DNA of 64,000 nt, from positions 1-64,000 of the forward strand of contig JAJTUP010000019.1 in the NCBI GenBank assembly GCA_021399435.1, read 5' to 3'. Below are positions 22,631-35,567 of the stretch, piece by piece. The notes below the pieces were generated by a model. That model searched no databases and was not told the DNA's origin. It worked only from the letters and a program-made list of their open reading frames with translations. The DNA is from Diaporthe sp. PMI_573. Taxonomy: Eukaryota > Ascomycota > Sordariomycetes > Diaporthales > Diaporthaceae. Made by a program: the position numbers and the translations under genes. Within the stretch, counting starts at the first letter, position 1; each line of letters begins with the position of its first letter.

Positions 22631-24498
22631 CGTGCCTGATGGGTGGTTTTGTTGTTGAAGGAGGAACGATCTCGAGGGAGCAGGTGGTACAGACTCTGGG
22701 GCAACGAGCTGGGGGACTGTATCCCGCGGCAAAGGCGTGAGTCTTGTCATTGCGAGACCTCGGGGAAGATTGTCCCACGAGCTGGACAGGACGTCGCTCT
22801 TCTTATACACCGACGTGGGGAGGTGACGACCAGGTGGTGTGGTGGTGGTGTTTGTTGGCGAAGCTACTGCACCGCACCCCAATTCCCTCTCCAAATGCCA
22901 GGGGTGCCATGCAGGATGCCTGGATGCTCACGATGGAGACCCCTCATCGAGGCCTATCCCCCTGCCCGGTGGTCCTCGCCATGCTGCAGCCGCACGCAGG
23001 AACGCGGGGGGCGAGCCGCCGAAATTCATGGGTGGTCCATTACCACACCAGTAGTGCCAGGTTACGAGCTGCTGGCACCTGGCAGCCCGGCAACCCTGGA
23101 TTTTTGATTTACGATGTCGGAGATGATCAAGCTTATTTTACTGTTATTATTAGCCTTCGTGCTGCTTCTACTGTACTATGCAGTCTTCTGGATTTCTGGG
23201 TTTATTTAGCACGTGTCTGTGTTCCAACTCTTCCTCTCTGGCCCAAGTAATCGAGCTGTTTGCAGACTGCGTGATGCAGTGAGTAGACAGGCCATGGAAG
23301 CTTGGTACTCCCGGTACGTAATAGGCAGGCCACCGTCAGCTAAGCCGTCCTCGAAGGCTCTAAGGCCGGAGTGTCGGCCAGCTCTTCCTCGTGGTAGCAC
23401 CACGTTTGACCACAAGTTTCCCGAGGATTTCCCATGTGAAATGCACTACAGGTAGATCTCTTACCATCAAGACTGACACGAGGCTTGGGAAGAAGAATCA
23501 TCCCGGGCATATGCATGGGTAGGCGCCTCCTGGTAGCTCGCCGGGGTGTCCTGTACCGTACGTGGGCGGACGAGCCATCTCCGATCGCCCTCTTCAGCCT
23601 CTGGTCTGCCATGTGCTGCCGACTGCACGGCTCGGGATGTGACCACGGCTGCGCAGCCTCCCAGGCCAAACCGTCGTGGTTCGTGTCGGTCGACCGCTTA
23701 TCTTCCGGCCGACAGGAGCTAGTTGCTGGCCGAGGCATGTTGTACGTACCGACTCGTAGATACCCTGGACCGCGGTGCGTGTAAAGCCGTCATTCCAGTC
23801 GTGGAAGTGCCCCCCCCCCACTTAGACTTGACAGGTGAGGTGGGGGCCATCATCAGGGTGGGTTCATGACAGGGGAAGGCATCCTTGAATTGAACTTTCA
23901 TGAGTACACGGTAGACTGAGATTTGCTGTGGCCGCGGACCGGACACTCGAGCAAAGCTCGTAGTATGTAACCTCCTAAGGATGACCTCTCGTGGAATAAC
24001 CTCTCGTGGGATAACTTACTGTGGGGACCGATAAGAAGGTAAATAGGCCACAGGGGCTCTGTAATGACGTTTGGAACTTTTTGAGCATCTGGCCGTGTTA
24101 CTGGCATAATGTATCTGATTATCGGGCACTGCAGCTCGTGCCGGCTATATTCCATTCCACCTGTTTCTTCACCCCATAGGTCCACAGACTCGTCGTCGGC
24201 CTGACCTCTCAACGAAAACAAAAGGCGTAAGTGACCGTGGGTACAGACAAGTCAGGCCAGCAACGCCCGTACAACACCCAGCTGTCTCTCTCCGCTGTAT
24301 ATAAGATAGAGAAATTCTTAGTCGTGTGTCCAAAGAGACCCCCGTCCCTCAAACGCCGCATGCATATCTAGTGCCGTGAACCCAAACCGCTTCAACCGCT
24401 TGAAACAAAAAGGCAGTGGTATCCTGGAAGCAAAATATCAACGTCTCCACGGTGCGACAGAACAGGGCAGAATATAGCACGGAAGGGGCCGCTGAGCC
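22631..24498. other. Long intergenic region with a repeat element
   Basis: About 1.9 kb upstream of the mannosidase and downstream of the Rab-like gene. Several open frames overlap here on both strands but none resembles a protein. It contains repeat copy 2 (23965-24125) and a C-run near 23810. Nothing else supportable. Confidence 0.5.
23965..24125 (-). repeat. Dispersed element with degenerate 15-bp tandem units, copy 2
   Basis: Read on the minus strand, three to four units follow one another: AGTTATCCCACGAG, AGGTTATTCCACGAG, AGGTCATCCTTAGG, AGGTTAC. They are preceded by ACGTCATTACAGAGCCCC and TGTGGCC, matching the same order at 14.6 kb. Homology seems to extend about 50 bp further out. Ends are approximate. 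Confidence 0.68.
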
Positions 24499-25912
<1,414 letters not shown>

Positions 25913-26929
25913 CGTCGCGTCGATCAGCCAGGTCAGTCGGTGTGCAGCTCGAGCAGCTCGTCGTGCGCGGTCAAAGTCGAGTTCGGGGATGGTTCGAGTG
26001 CGGTTTGTACGGTTTCGAGAGTCGCCGGAACTGTCAAAAGTGTCGAAATTACAAAGAGAGAGAGGGCAGAGTGCGAAAGCGGTTCAACAAAAGTGGCAGT
26101 GTCGCACGAGGGCATTACCATGCCATTGCTCTCCTACCTGGATTAATGTGGTAATCGTTGGCGGCCAATATTAGACCACCTGCTGCAGCAACAAGCAGCC
26201 GCAATATCCCGGCCGCAGGCAATGGGGAAGACCACCCTGGAGACCCGCTGGTTTCATATGTTCCCTGGAACGTGCTTATCGGCCGCGGCGACAGGCGTTC
26301 GCAGGGGTTGCTCACCAGCCCACTGGGCAGGTGGGCCGGGTGCCAGCGCATGTCGTCAGACCTTCTCTTCTTTTGACTGGGCTCGCGGGGGTCCCTTTCT
26401 GGCTCCCACACCACCATGATACAGGTTTGTGCTTTCTGTCGCGGCAACGAGGGCATATTGAAAATCATCAGCTGCTTTTTCCAGCCCTCCACTTTCTTCT
26501 TTTCCTTTTTCCCAAATCTCATAATCGTATCACAGAATGCCGTCAACATGGGTGTACATAATACACCACCGACACGATCTTCGTCTTGACCGTCATTAAG
26601 GACGGAACGAGGAAGAAACAGGTGACGAGAAGTGTCTTCAAGCAGTCACATATTTCGAGGTCAGGATACATCTTGTTTCCCGGGATTGGGGTTTATGTAA
26701 CATCTTTCGGTATGGGAGCACAACAGATACTGGCGTTTGGTCGGGTTATGCGAAGATAGCCACGGACATCAGCTCCGCACTTCGGTCTGTGTAATCTCAC
26801 GCCTTGGCCGCCCACTAGCTCTACATAAATGTTACAAGAACTTGAATTGCGAGTGAGTCGACTGCACGTCGATACATGAACACCAGGATCTATTCTCGAG
26901 ACACGCCGAGAAAATCAAACCACACCATC
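25913..26929. other. Divergent promoter region (Rab-like gene and nitrilase)
   Basis: About 1 kb between two divergent starts. Open frames at 26115-26561 occur on both strands without recognisable protein content. No RNA gene seen. Confidence 0.45.
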
Positions 26930-28101
26930 ATGTCCGGCTCACCAGTCCACGTTGCCGTCACTCAGGCCGAGCCCGTCTGGCTTGACCTTCAAGGTGCCGT
27001 TGCAAAAACGTGTAAGCTCATCAGGGAGGCCGCATCAAGCAAGGCACAGCTCATCGCGTTCCCAGAATGCTTCATACCAGGTTATCCAGCCTGGATCTGG
27101 TCTGTTCTCCCCCAGCTCAATGCAGCCATGCCCTCCGCTCGCCATCGCCCTTCAGCTAGCTCATCCTCGTGCCACACAGGAACCGCCCGGTCGACTTCGA
27201 CATCAACGTCAAGTACATCAAGAACTCACTCCAGATAAACTCCCCCGAGATGGACACCATCAAAGCCTGCGCCCGCGAGAACGGCATCGCCGTCTCGTTG
27301 GGCTTCTCAGAGAACGACGACGACTCCCTGTACATCGCCCAGGCGCTCATCGGCGCCGACGGCGAGGTCAAGGTCCACCGGCGCAAGATGAAGCCCACGC
27401 ATATGGAGCGTACAATCTTTGGCGATGCAACCGGCGGCGGCGAGGGTGGCAGCGGGTCCTGCTTGGTGTCCGTGGCCCAGCTGCCCTTTGCCCGCGTGGG
27501 ACAGCTTTCGTGCTGGGAGCACATCCAACCGCTGCTCAAGTTCAACACCATCTCCCAGCGGGAGCAGATCCACGTCGCCGCATGGCCCAGCGTGGATCCC
27601 CACTCGGGCTCTGGGCCTGATCTGTGGTCCATGTCTTCCGAGGGTAAGTCCATCTCCCTCTGGCCCTGCATTTGATCGACACCTGTAGCGAGAACTGACA
27701 ATCCTCGAGGCTGCCAAGCTCTCGCAAGAGTCTACGCCATCGAGGCCACCGCTTTTGTCCTGCATTGCACTGCTGTCCTGACCGAGAAGGCGATCGAGGC
27801 AAATCGCACTGCGGGCTCGCCCCTGATGGGCGCTCCTGGCGGTGGCTCTTCCGCCATCTTCGGTCCAGACGGGAGGAGGCTCACTGAACCCCTGGGAGAG
27901 AAGGAGGAAGGCATCATCTATGCCGATTTGGACCTCGATGAGCTCACGAGGATCAAGATGTTTGCTCACTGCACAGGTCATTACAGTAGACCTGATCTGA
28001 TGTGGCTCAGCGTGGACAGCAACGCTAAGAACCTTGTCAGGGCAGCGGGAGCGCCGGCTGCGAAGGGCGATGAGAACGCGCGTGTTGGGAGGCAAGACTG
28101 A
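26930..28101 (+). CDS. Nitrilase (aliphatic/aryl-acetonitrilase branch)
   Basis: Three exons, introns 27100-27179 (80 bp, donor GTCTGT) and 27644-27709 (66 bp, AACTGAC branch), 341 residues. The catalytic triad is intact: Glu46 in [12 protein letters not shown], Lys126 in HRRKMKPTH and Cys168 in [11 protein letters not shown]. The splice between PAWIW and [12 protein letters not shown] is needed to keep the family's continuous block. The enzyme should hydrolyse an organic nitrile to acid and ammonia in the cytosol. Cyanide hydratases are close relatives and cannot be excluded by reading, though they are usually longer at the C terminus. Fungal nitrilases serve in detoxifying plant nitriles. 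The conserved start [15 protein letters not shown] follows an upstream in-frame Met that I consider leader. Confidence 0.92.
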
Positions 28102-28593
28102 TCTGTATGCATCTGTGTTAAATTGTCGTCAGAGCAGGCGGGGTCATCGCGCTCTCCATCAAGCTATTTAGGTGTGTGCATGTACTTAATAGTACGGAAT
28201 GAATCGAGTCCATTTTCTTTTGCAGCCTCGATACAACCACATTGCGAACTGAAGCTTTGTGCTGTTTGTGCCACATTGATGGTGAATCCGGCAGAGAAGC
28301 AACGTGACAAGAGGCTCAGGTAAATGTTGCAAGTTCCCCTTGCCAGAATCTTCGTGGCTATGCAGAATCATATCACCCGTATATCCTGGAGGCAGAAAAA
28401 GTGAGATCAAGTTGGTTTAAAATATGCTTCAATTAAATACTATGAATTTGAATTGAGTCACCGAGCCCTTCCTGCTCGTTGAAGATTGCTGTTCCGATCA
28501 AATCGAAATGGTTTTGCTCCAAGTCTCAAGAAATTACCATGAGACACCAACCACCGGCATTGTATCCGACAATATTTGGGTGTGGCAGCGAGC
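28102..28593. other. Intergenic between convergent genes
   Basis: Shared 3' flank of nitrilase and laccase. No gene seen. Confidence 0.45.
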
Positions 28594-30464
28594 TCAAATC
28601 CCACTATCATCCTGTTGATAATCTTCTCCAGCAGGAGACGAATAAAACGAGTCCCAAGCTGCACATTGTGCGTTCATCTCCGTGTCGTTCCCGACCACGG
28701 ACGGAATCTGAGACTGGTTCTCGATCAGCTGCATTGCAAGCCCCTGAGACGCGTGCCACGCGATATGGCAGTGAAAAAGCCAGGCGCCCGGGTTATCCAG
28801 CTTGAATGCGATCACGGTGTAGCCCGTGCCGTAGAGAGTTACGGTATCTCTCCGCGGCGGGTTGTCCTTGTTCAGCTTCGTGATCAGCGGGATGTAGACG
28901 CCGCGCCCCTGTGCTAGGATGTAGAAGTCGTGGCCGTGTAGGTGCATCGGGTGGTAGGCATTCGTCAGCGTCAAGTCTTGGATCACCCAGTATACCCATT
29001 TCCCCGGGGCGTCGATGTTGGCAGTGTTGCTGTTGTCTGGATAGTCGTCCTCGGAGACACCATTGTAGGCGTATGAGAGCGTCGGGTCCGACCAGTTGAC
29101 GCTCAGGTAGCCGTCATGCATGGTCCAATGTAGGACTAGGCTTGTGTCATAGTACCAGCCCACGTCAAGGTAGTTTTGCTCCTCCTTATCGTCCACTCCG
29201 TGCTGCACCCAGGGGACCAGGTTGTCGTAATCCTCGTCTCCGCATGAGTTGTCGATCTCATCGCTGACCGTCGTGGTCGGCTCCGCTGTTGAATTCACGC
29301 CCTCGTAGTACACAATGCCCAGGATATTGTCCTTGTTATCATTATCGTTGAAGTTACAAGCAGTCTGGTAGATGGCTCTTAGCCAGTAGGATCCAATTGG
29401 CTGATCCGCTTCGACAATCACGTCGTAGCGCTGTCCACTTGCCAAGATGACATTGTCCGTTGTATATGGCACAATTGGAACAAGGTCAGCCGCGACAACG
29501 GTCAGCGTGTGCCCGTCGATTGTGAATTTCATGTAGCCATCAGTCTGCGCACCGACAATGCGCATGAGGTGCTTCTTGCCCGGCTGGAATGTTGTGTTAT
29601 AGCGAGCGGTCGCTCCGCCGACACACGCCGCATCGTCCGAGTCTGAGCAGTCATACGGATTCAAACCGTTGATGAGCCCATTGGGAGCTACGACCTTGAA
29701 AGGCCCCTCCACATTGAAGACGCGTTGGTACTTCTCCCAAATATGCCAGACACTTTCGTGGTATCGATCCTGGATCATGACGGGCCCAAGGTCGATGTCG
29801 TAGTTAGAGGTTGTTGGTCCGTGAATGACGATTGGACCGAAGAGACCATTCGCCAATTGCAGACTGAAGTGAGCATGGTACCATGATGTCCCATACTGAG
29901 TAGCTTGAAACCGGTATGTCATGGCATCACCTGGAGGTATTGGGCATTGGGTCACTCCTGGCGTACCGTCGTTCTGGCTGTTATTGAACTGGCGGATGCC
30001 GTGCCAGTGTATTGAGGTGCTTTAAAGCATGTAAGTCCAAAGCCACATTTCAGCATGCTGGATGCTACGCTCAGTTGATTGTTTGCTCACCCATTGTCAG
30101 GAAGACTGTTGGTGATGTGCACGACGATCTCGTCTCCCCAGTCTGCCTCGATGGTCGGTCCTGGGAGAGACCCATTGAAGACCTGTACCGTGGTCTCATA
30201 CCCGTCTGGGCTGAGAGTGATTTGCTCAGCATTCAACCAATATTCTCTAATAACTCCAGTCGTTGGCCAGGATTCATAGTAGTCAGTATTGATACTATAT
30301 TGACCCCAGCAGGTCCGGTTAGTTGCAGAATTTGTGCAGAGTGATGCCTCGCTTTGGTTCTGTGTCGATTCGAAATCGGCTAGAGGACTTGGTACGGAGT
30401 GCACCAATTGGAATGAGAACGTGGAGGCTAGAATTAATCCCTGGAGGACTGAAGCCATCCTCAA
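28594..30464 (-). CDS. Ascomycete laccase (multicopper oxidase)
   Basis: Two exons, intron 30020-30090 (71 bp), 599 residues. A signal peptide (MRMASVLQGLILASTFSF...) starts the protein. All four copper-binding blocks are present in order: HWHG (made by the splice, SIHWHGIRQF), WYHAHFSLQ, HPMHLHGHDF and HCHIAWHASQG. The type-1 site therefore has its Cys and His ligands. The protein ends in DSGI, the C-terminal plug typical of ascomycete laccases that enters the channel to the trinuclear centre. Many N-x-S/T sites fit a secreted glycoprotein. It should oxidise phenols with reduction of O2 to water, in pigment formation, detoxification or lignin-related chemistry. Confidence 0.95.
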
Positions 30465-31238
30465 AGGGGGGTTCTATGCGCGAGCTGCCGATTGAATGGC
30501 CAGGGAATGAAGAACCGAGTTAGACGCGTCAAAGAAGGAGTCGACTGCATAAAGTGAACAAACATCTAAATGAACGACGTTGCAGAATGCAATTAAACTA
30601 TAAAGAGTGACAGTGTGCTGCGTGACACCCAACAGAGTTTTGACGCACGAAAAAGCCTTAAAATATTGTCCCCTGGGTGGGCTTGGATCCCGACTGCTCA
30701 GCCTCGTGGGCAATTTTATTTAACGTGCTCCTCCCGCATCCCGAAATTGGATCTGTATCACTGGGCCAAGTGTGCGTCATGACCCGTTCATGGAGAATGT
30801 TGCAAGGCGAATCGCGCAAAAGGTGTGGGTTCTGCTTCTAAATGAAGCATTGTGTCGGGAATTTATGACTCGCCCCATAGGAGAGCAAACAGCGTTGTCC
30901 TCAACTTCGACTGCAGCCCTAAGCGACAAGCTGTGTTGGTGTTATCAACTTCACAGCAAGTGGGAGTTTTCTCTCTTTCCAGTGCTGGCATGGGGAATAG
31001 ATTGGGAACGGGGTCACTGAGAAAACTCTTCCGGTTTCCAGATGCCAGTCACGTACTACGGTGACCATTGCATTCATTCGAGCCTCCAGTCACAGACCAC
31101 TCCGCCGAGTGTCGTTAGCCTAGATAACAGTCCATTTGGTCTTTACCTTTCTCTCCCTTGTCTGCAGTCGCAATGCATCTACTGGTTGCCTAATTAGCCA
31201 ACGTGGCTCTTCAACCTCGTACCATTGTTGTGGGTTTG
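30465..31238. other. Laccase promoter and intergenic region
   Basis: Divergent region between laccase and the membrane glycoprotein gene. Short frames only; no gene or RNA seen. Confidence 0.45.
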
Positions 31239-32697
31239 ATGCCACGCTCGCATTTCGCTGAGAGCGTCCAAAGTGGCGTGGACGCGACAACAGCTGCAGA
31301 TATTGTATTCCGTTTTGCGAACTCATTGATTAGCTATTATTCTTACTCGACACCACCATGGCAACTGGGTTCTTACAGTCGGTATTGGCCGTCATATCCC
31401 GCCCCTACTACGTTCAAACTGCATCCCGGGCCACCACGAGACAGGCAATCACCCTCTGCCTGGAAACAGCCCTACGTGTCCTCACTCTGTTCTCAGCAAA
31501 GGCACAAACCTAATTACTCAGGCCCTCTATCTTTCGTCTTCAGCGATCAAATCCCGGGTGTTATTTGGCCAACTGGCGTGGACTTGAGCCCTGGATACAT
31601 TGTCACCGTGGACTCAAGTCTCCTTCCTACCATGTTTGAAGACGCAGAGATGGGCTTCATCAACCTCTTAAACCTGGAATTCAAGCCAGCATTCACACCG
31701 TCAGCTGCATTCATATACACCTACCAGTCAAATTTAACATTGTGTCAAGTAAAAGCAAGATGGGTCGATTTGGCACTTTCTGTCACAATCAGTTGGGGAC
31801 CAACGGGCTCTCAAGACCTAAGTTGGTCATGGGAGCCTGAACTTTACTGGGGAATTCACTGGTTCAGTAGAACCAATGCCACCGAAATCATCCATTTGGA
31901 CTTAGACTGGCTAGAAATACTCGACTATGGAACTGCCAGCGACCACAAAAACGACCTGAGCTTCTTCAATAGATTCAGACAAACTTGTTTAAACAGTTCT
32001 GCCGTCAATGGCAGCATCCCCCATCAGGCTTGGAAGGACCTCGGAGCTACTTGCATGGCAAGCGGTCTCGCTGTGGGGATAAATGAGGGCCTCTCGAAAG
32101 GGGCCAACCACTTTGAAGTTAGTGCCTTGGGATCAGCGGATGATGATGAGGGTAGTCATTACGGTCCCTCTATGACTTTGAGCCCATGGACAGAGGTGAA
32201 TATCAAGCCCGAGCGTGGTCAGGTGGACCAGTACTTATTGGACGCAAACTGGGCATCATCCACGTTCTCACCGTCTGAGATAAAGGAGACCGGCACACCG
32301 CTCGATTTCGAAATTACCGAAAAAGTCTATGGCTATGGCTTTCGTGACGTCACGATAATAATGGCATTCGTCATATTGTTCGTCTACGTCGCAACAGTCG
32401 TTATCCACATCACCATCACGAGTCTCGGGACCAGCTGGAGCAGCAGAGCTTGGGCGAAGTCTTGGGGAATATCTCGTTTTGGCAATGCAATCACCTGCGC
32501 CCACCAGCTCTGTACTGGACAACTTGAATACCGGAGCGGGCGTGAGAAAACTCTCGACTTGGAAAGCACGAGTTTCTGTACGAGAATTGCAAGGTGGGAA
32601 GAGGGTGGGTTTCACAGTCGTGGAACTGGGCCGGTCGGATGCTGAAGATGCCTCGGAACAAGCAACAAAGGTGCAGCCGGACTGGGAGTATTCGTAG
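31239..32697 (+). CDS. Fungal membrane glycoprotein of unknown function, frameshifted near the C terminus
   Basis: From the ATG at 31239 an open frame runs to 32645. A large extracellular part with N-glycosylation sites (SNLTLC, RTNATE, LNSSAVNGS) precedes YGYGFRD and one strong membrane helix (IMAFVILFVYVATVVIH). This layout is familiar from uncharacterised single-span fungal proteins whose short cytosolic tail carries a SLGE-x6-AMQSPAP motif. Here that motif is in the +1 frame: SLGEYLVLAMQSPAPTSS reads on from 32458 to a stop at 32695-32697, while the original frame turns into unrelated sequence. One extra base around 32457, with no intron signals near, explains it. The gene may be a recent pseudogene, or the base an assembly error. 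The N terminus is uncertain: there is no clear signal peptide, and a hydrophobic stretch in another frame at 31360-31500 hints at a further exon or shift. Confidence 0.62.
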
Positions 32698-33275
32698 GGG
32701 CTCCCCCTTGGGGAAGTTGGGTTTGGGGACGGATCGTCGATCCACTTTATTTCCATTGTCAAGCCTCCAACAGTGATGTAAAAAGAAGTATCAGATACCT
32801 GGAGCCCCCTTCATTCTTTCTATACCATTTTCAAATATATAGCGGTGAGATTTGTGAAGTCGACTGTGTGTAAGCAAAGTTTGAGCGACGACACGGCTGC
32901 GTCGTTAGCCGGCTTTGGATACACCTAAGTGCAAATTACTGTATCAACTTGAAAATGGTGGTCATCAAAGTGGCACCCTGAGCCGCACATCTGCATACAT
33001 GACAAGATTCAGAATGAGCAATATCAAGATACTCATTGGCTCTATTACAACGGTTTAGCCGCGGGGTCGGAATTGGGTTGCATTTGCTTTTCAGCTCGTT
33101 CTCGATCCTGCCAGAACGACCCCTGGACCCCCTTTATCGCTAATCAAAGATCCATCCATCTCGTTCTCTCCATCTGTGTCTTGCGGTTCGCTCTGTCTAT
33201 ACTGCGCTTTCATTCCGGCGCATGACTGGTATCGCCAGCTTGGACAAGTCTGAACTATTTTTCTGATGTGAAGTG
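32698..33275. other. Intergenic
   Basis: 3' flank of the glycoprotein gene and promoter of the next. No feature recognised. Confidence 0.45.
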
Positions 33276-34080
33276 ATGGCAACGACACGCAGTGAAGGTA
33301 TCGAGGTGAACACTTACCAGGAAGATGCAGCAAAAGCACCAGAGGTCGACCCACGATATTATGGCATGCACACCAACAGGCCATCAGACTACACCCAAGT
33401 CGTTCAAAAAAAGAAATTTCCCTTTGGTTGGAGTCTGTGGGCATTGCTCACATTTGCCGCTGTCATCTCGGCCTTGGTCATCGGCGCCGGCGTGGGCGGA
33501 GGTCTGGGGGCAAAATTGGCTGATTGCAAGAAGTACGCTGAATCATCACCGGTGCTGGTAAACAACGCGCGACTCCCCTACTCACCCCTTTTCCTTTATC
33601 AGATCCGGATCCTCGTCGGCTCTAGCCGAACCCACCGCATGCCCGACTGCTGGTTCGGACGATCAAGATACCGGCAATAATAACAGCATTGGCTATGCGC
33701 CCACATTACCACAAGACATCGCCAACCTCACTCAACCAGCTGAATGCACCGAGCGTGGGGGGCCTAACAGTCATACAGCCACCAGCGGACTTAAATACAA
33801 ATTTTATTGCGGCATGGATACACCTGTTAGTGACGGGATCAAAGACTTGGTAGGGCTTGTGGCATACACATTCTCTGATTGCATAGACGCCTGTACGATA
33901 ATGAATGAGAATGTCGCCAGGAATAAGAATGGCAGCAGTTGTGACAGCCTTGTTTTTGGATGGCAGATGTCAGATGCATGGGAGGCTTTTGGGTCCAACT
34001 GTTGGCTGAAGAGCGGTACGGCGGCGAACAAGATCAACTTCAACCAGCCTCAGTACATCTATGCTGAGACGCCCGAGTGA
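33276..34080 (+). CDS. Type II single-span membrane protein with cysteine-containing extracellular domain
   Basis: Two exons, intron 33533-33602 (70 bp, donor GTACGC, acceptor TTTATCAG), 244 residues. Only this donor keeps phase with the downstream frame; two better-looking GT sites at 33552 and 33558 do not. A cytosolic N terminus of about 50 residues ends in KKKFPFGW, then one membrane helix (LWALLTFAAVISALVIGAGVGGG). The outer part has a Ser/Thr-rich spacer and a domain with paired cysteines (KYKFYCGMD, DCIDACTIMNE, SSCDSLVF, SNCWLKSGT). That order resembles PAN/apple-like or WSC-like sugar-binding modules of fungal wall-sensing proteins, but I cannot name the family. Function unknown. Confidence 0.78.
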
Positions 34081-34870
34081 TCGACAAAAGCTCTTTCCTG
34101 GGCCGATGTTCGTCTTGGTAGGTTGGCCATTTTGACTGGGATGGGCCAGGCAGTCTTGATGCAATACTTTGTAGGCATTGTTATATAGCTTTCGATCGAT
34201 GTAGTTTTACGGTATGGAACCAAAAAGACACGACGGGGGGGGGACGAAATGTAATCGGTGAGGGATATGAAACATGACATCTACACTAAACCGCATAACT
34301 ACTCATATGAACTGAAGTCGCTCTATTGGATTGTTCAAAGTGCGAGAAGTATTTTGGGATTCATGAAATGCCCATGCAATCACTTTTGGCCATGATATCT
34401 CCTCGCTGTCAATTATCCGGTCGCCGGATATTTTCTATTTCCTTCGCTATCTGTTCTCTTGAGACACTTACTTGAAGCACTGGAAGAACTGGAAGCACTA
34501 GAAGACCTTGTCCCTGATATTCTGAGAGATTTTACTAGCAACTGCCTGCTCGTTCTAGGGTACAAGTGTGTCTTCGCCTTTAGCTGGTCAGGTTAATGCC
34601 TTGTGGTTTCCTCCGCTCACACTTCTAAGAGACTCAATTGTGAGGTATTCTTTGTGATCCTCTCTCATACTCTAGTATATGCAGCTCTGTTTGAAAGTTT
34701 TGTGTCAAAGTTTGTCCCCATACGCCTAGAAACACTTGCAATTCAAGTCAGTTGTTTACTGTGTTAACATCTTTGCAATTGGTATGTAATTAGACAGCTT
34801 GGCTGAGATATTCCTCAGCCTGTGCACAGCCTGACGTTGTCACAATGCTGTAAAGGCTAGGAAGGGCACA
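34081..34870. other. Intergenic
   Basis: No gene or RNA recognised. A G-run of about nine lies near 34240. Confidence 0.45.
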
Positions 34871-34960
34871 AGGGCAAAGGGAGAAAGGGCAAAGGGAGAA
34901 AGGGCAAAGGGAGAAAGGGCAAAGGGAGAAAGGGCAAAGGGAGAAAGGGCAAAAAAAGAA
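34871..34960. repeat. Tandem array of a 15-bp unit
   Basis: Five perfect copies of AGGGCAAAGGGAGAA lie head to tail from 34871 to 34945, and a sixth altered copy follows to 34960. The array is purine-only on the plus strand, so it could form non-B DNA. It ends about 70 bp from the broken tRNA-Thr. Confidence 0.95.
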
Positions 34961-35028
34961 ACCATCAATTGGTGTGTGCCCCCCTAATCAAGGTCAGAAT
35001 TAAGTCGTACAAGGAGGGATTGGGGGTT

Positions 35029-35100
35029 CACAAACAGGCCGATTCGAACGACCGATCTTCGCATTACAAGTGCGACGCCTTACCACTTGGCCATAGGGGC
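35029..35100 (-). tRNA. tRNA-Thr-like gene (anticodon UGU) with destroyed acceptor stem; probable pseudo-tRNA
   Basis: On the minus strand: acceptor 5' half GCCCCTA, D arm GCC/GGC, anticodon arm TCGCA-CTTGTAA-TGCGA (anticodon TGT), T arm GGTCG-TTCGAAT-CGGCC. All internal arms pair perfectly. The 3' acceptor half, however, reads TGTTTGT instead of a sequence complementary to GCCCCTA (expected TAGGGGC), leaving three C-T clashes. The break falls exactly at the end of the T stem, which points to a rearrangement or insertion rather than gradual decay. Unlikely to give a chargeable tRNA. Confidence 0.8.
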
Positions 35101-35567
35101 GTTCTGGTGGCGAATTTGGATCAATTATTATATACCCTCTACACTCGGCTTGTTCCGAGAAACCTCGATGTGTATTTGGACAGCTTCCGTGTATGAATTA
35201 TTATGTCATACATTATTCACCCATCCCTGATCAAATGATGCTGCCTATCACTGATTGGTGCTGACTCTATGAATCATTGTACCCCGTGGACCATTTCCTC
35301 GGTAGAGATTCTGTTCTTGGACCCTGGCGTGACACAGCAGCCCACTAACCAGGGTTAGCTGTGAGACAGTCTGAATCCCCAAAGCACTTAGTCCAGTGCT
35401 AAGATATCTGCCCTACGTTACAACAACGGCTGCGTCTCCCTTCGCAAACGCAGGAGTCCACATATCATCCGGCCAGCCCACTTACCCACCCTTAGCTTGG
35501 ATCACACATCTTTGCGTTGCAGATCGACCACTAGACCATTAAGCTTTCAGCAACGATCCCGGCAACT
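35101..35567. other. Intergenic, nicotinamidase promoter
   Basis: Upstream region of nicotinamidase. A tRNA A-box-like string (on the minus strand TGGTCTAGTGGTC near 35525-35537) is present, but no complete tRNA can be folded. Confidence 0.4.

Noticed and set aside
22631..22894. Upstream in-frame extension of the beta-mannosidase (88 codons)
   Set aside because: Low-complexity, not like the family; the conserved start MAAKVIPVDTNWEF gives normal length.
34871..34960. 15-bp array as part of the 14.6/24.0-kb 15-bp element
   Set aside because: Same period but unrelated sequence (AGGGCAAAGGGAGAA versus GGTTATCCCATAGGA).
35481..35545. tRNA A-box-like string TGGTCTAGTGGTC on the minus strand
   Set aside because: No acceptor, anticodon or T arm can be paired around it.
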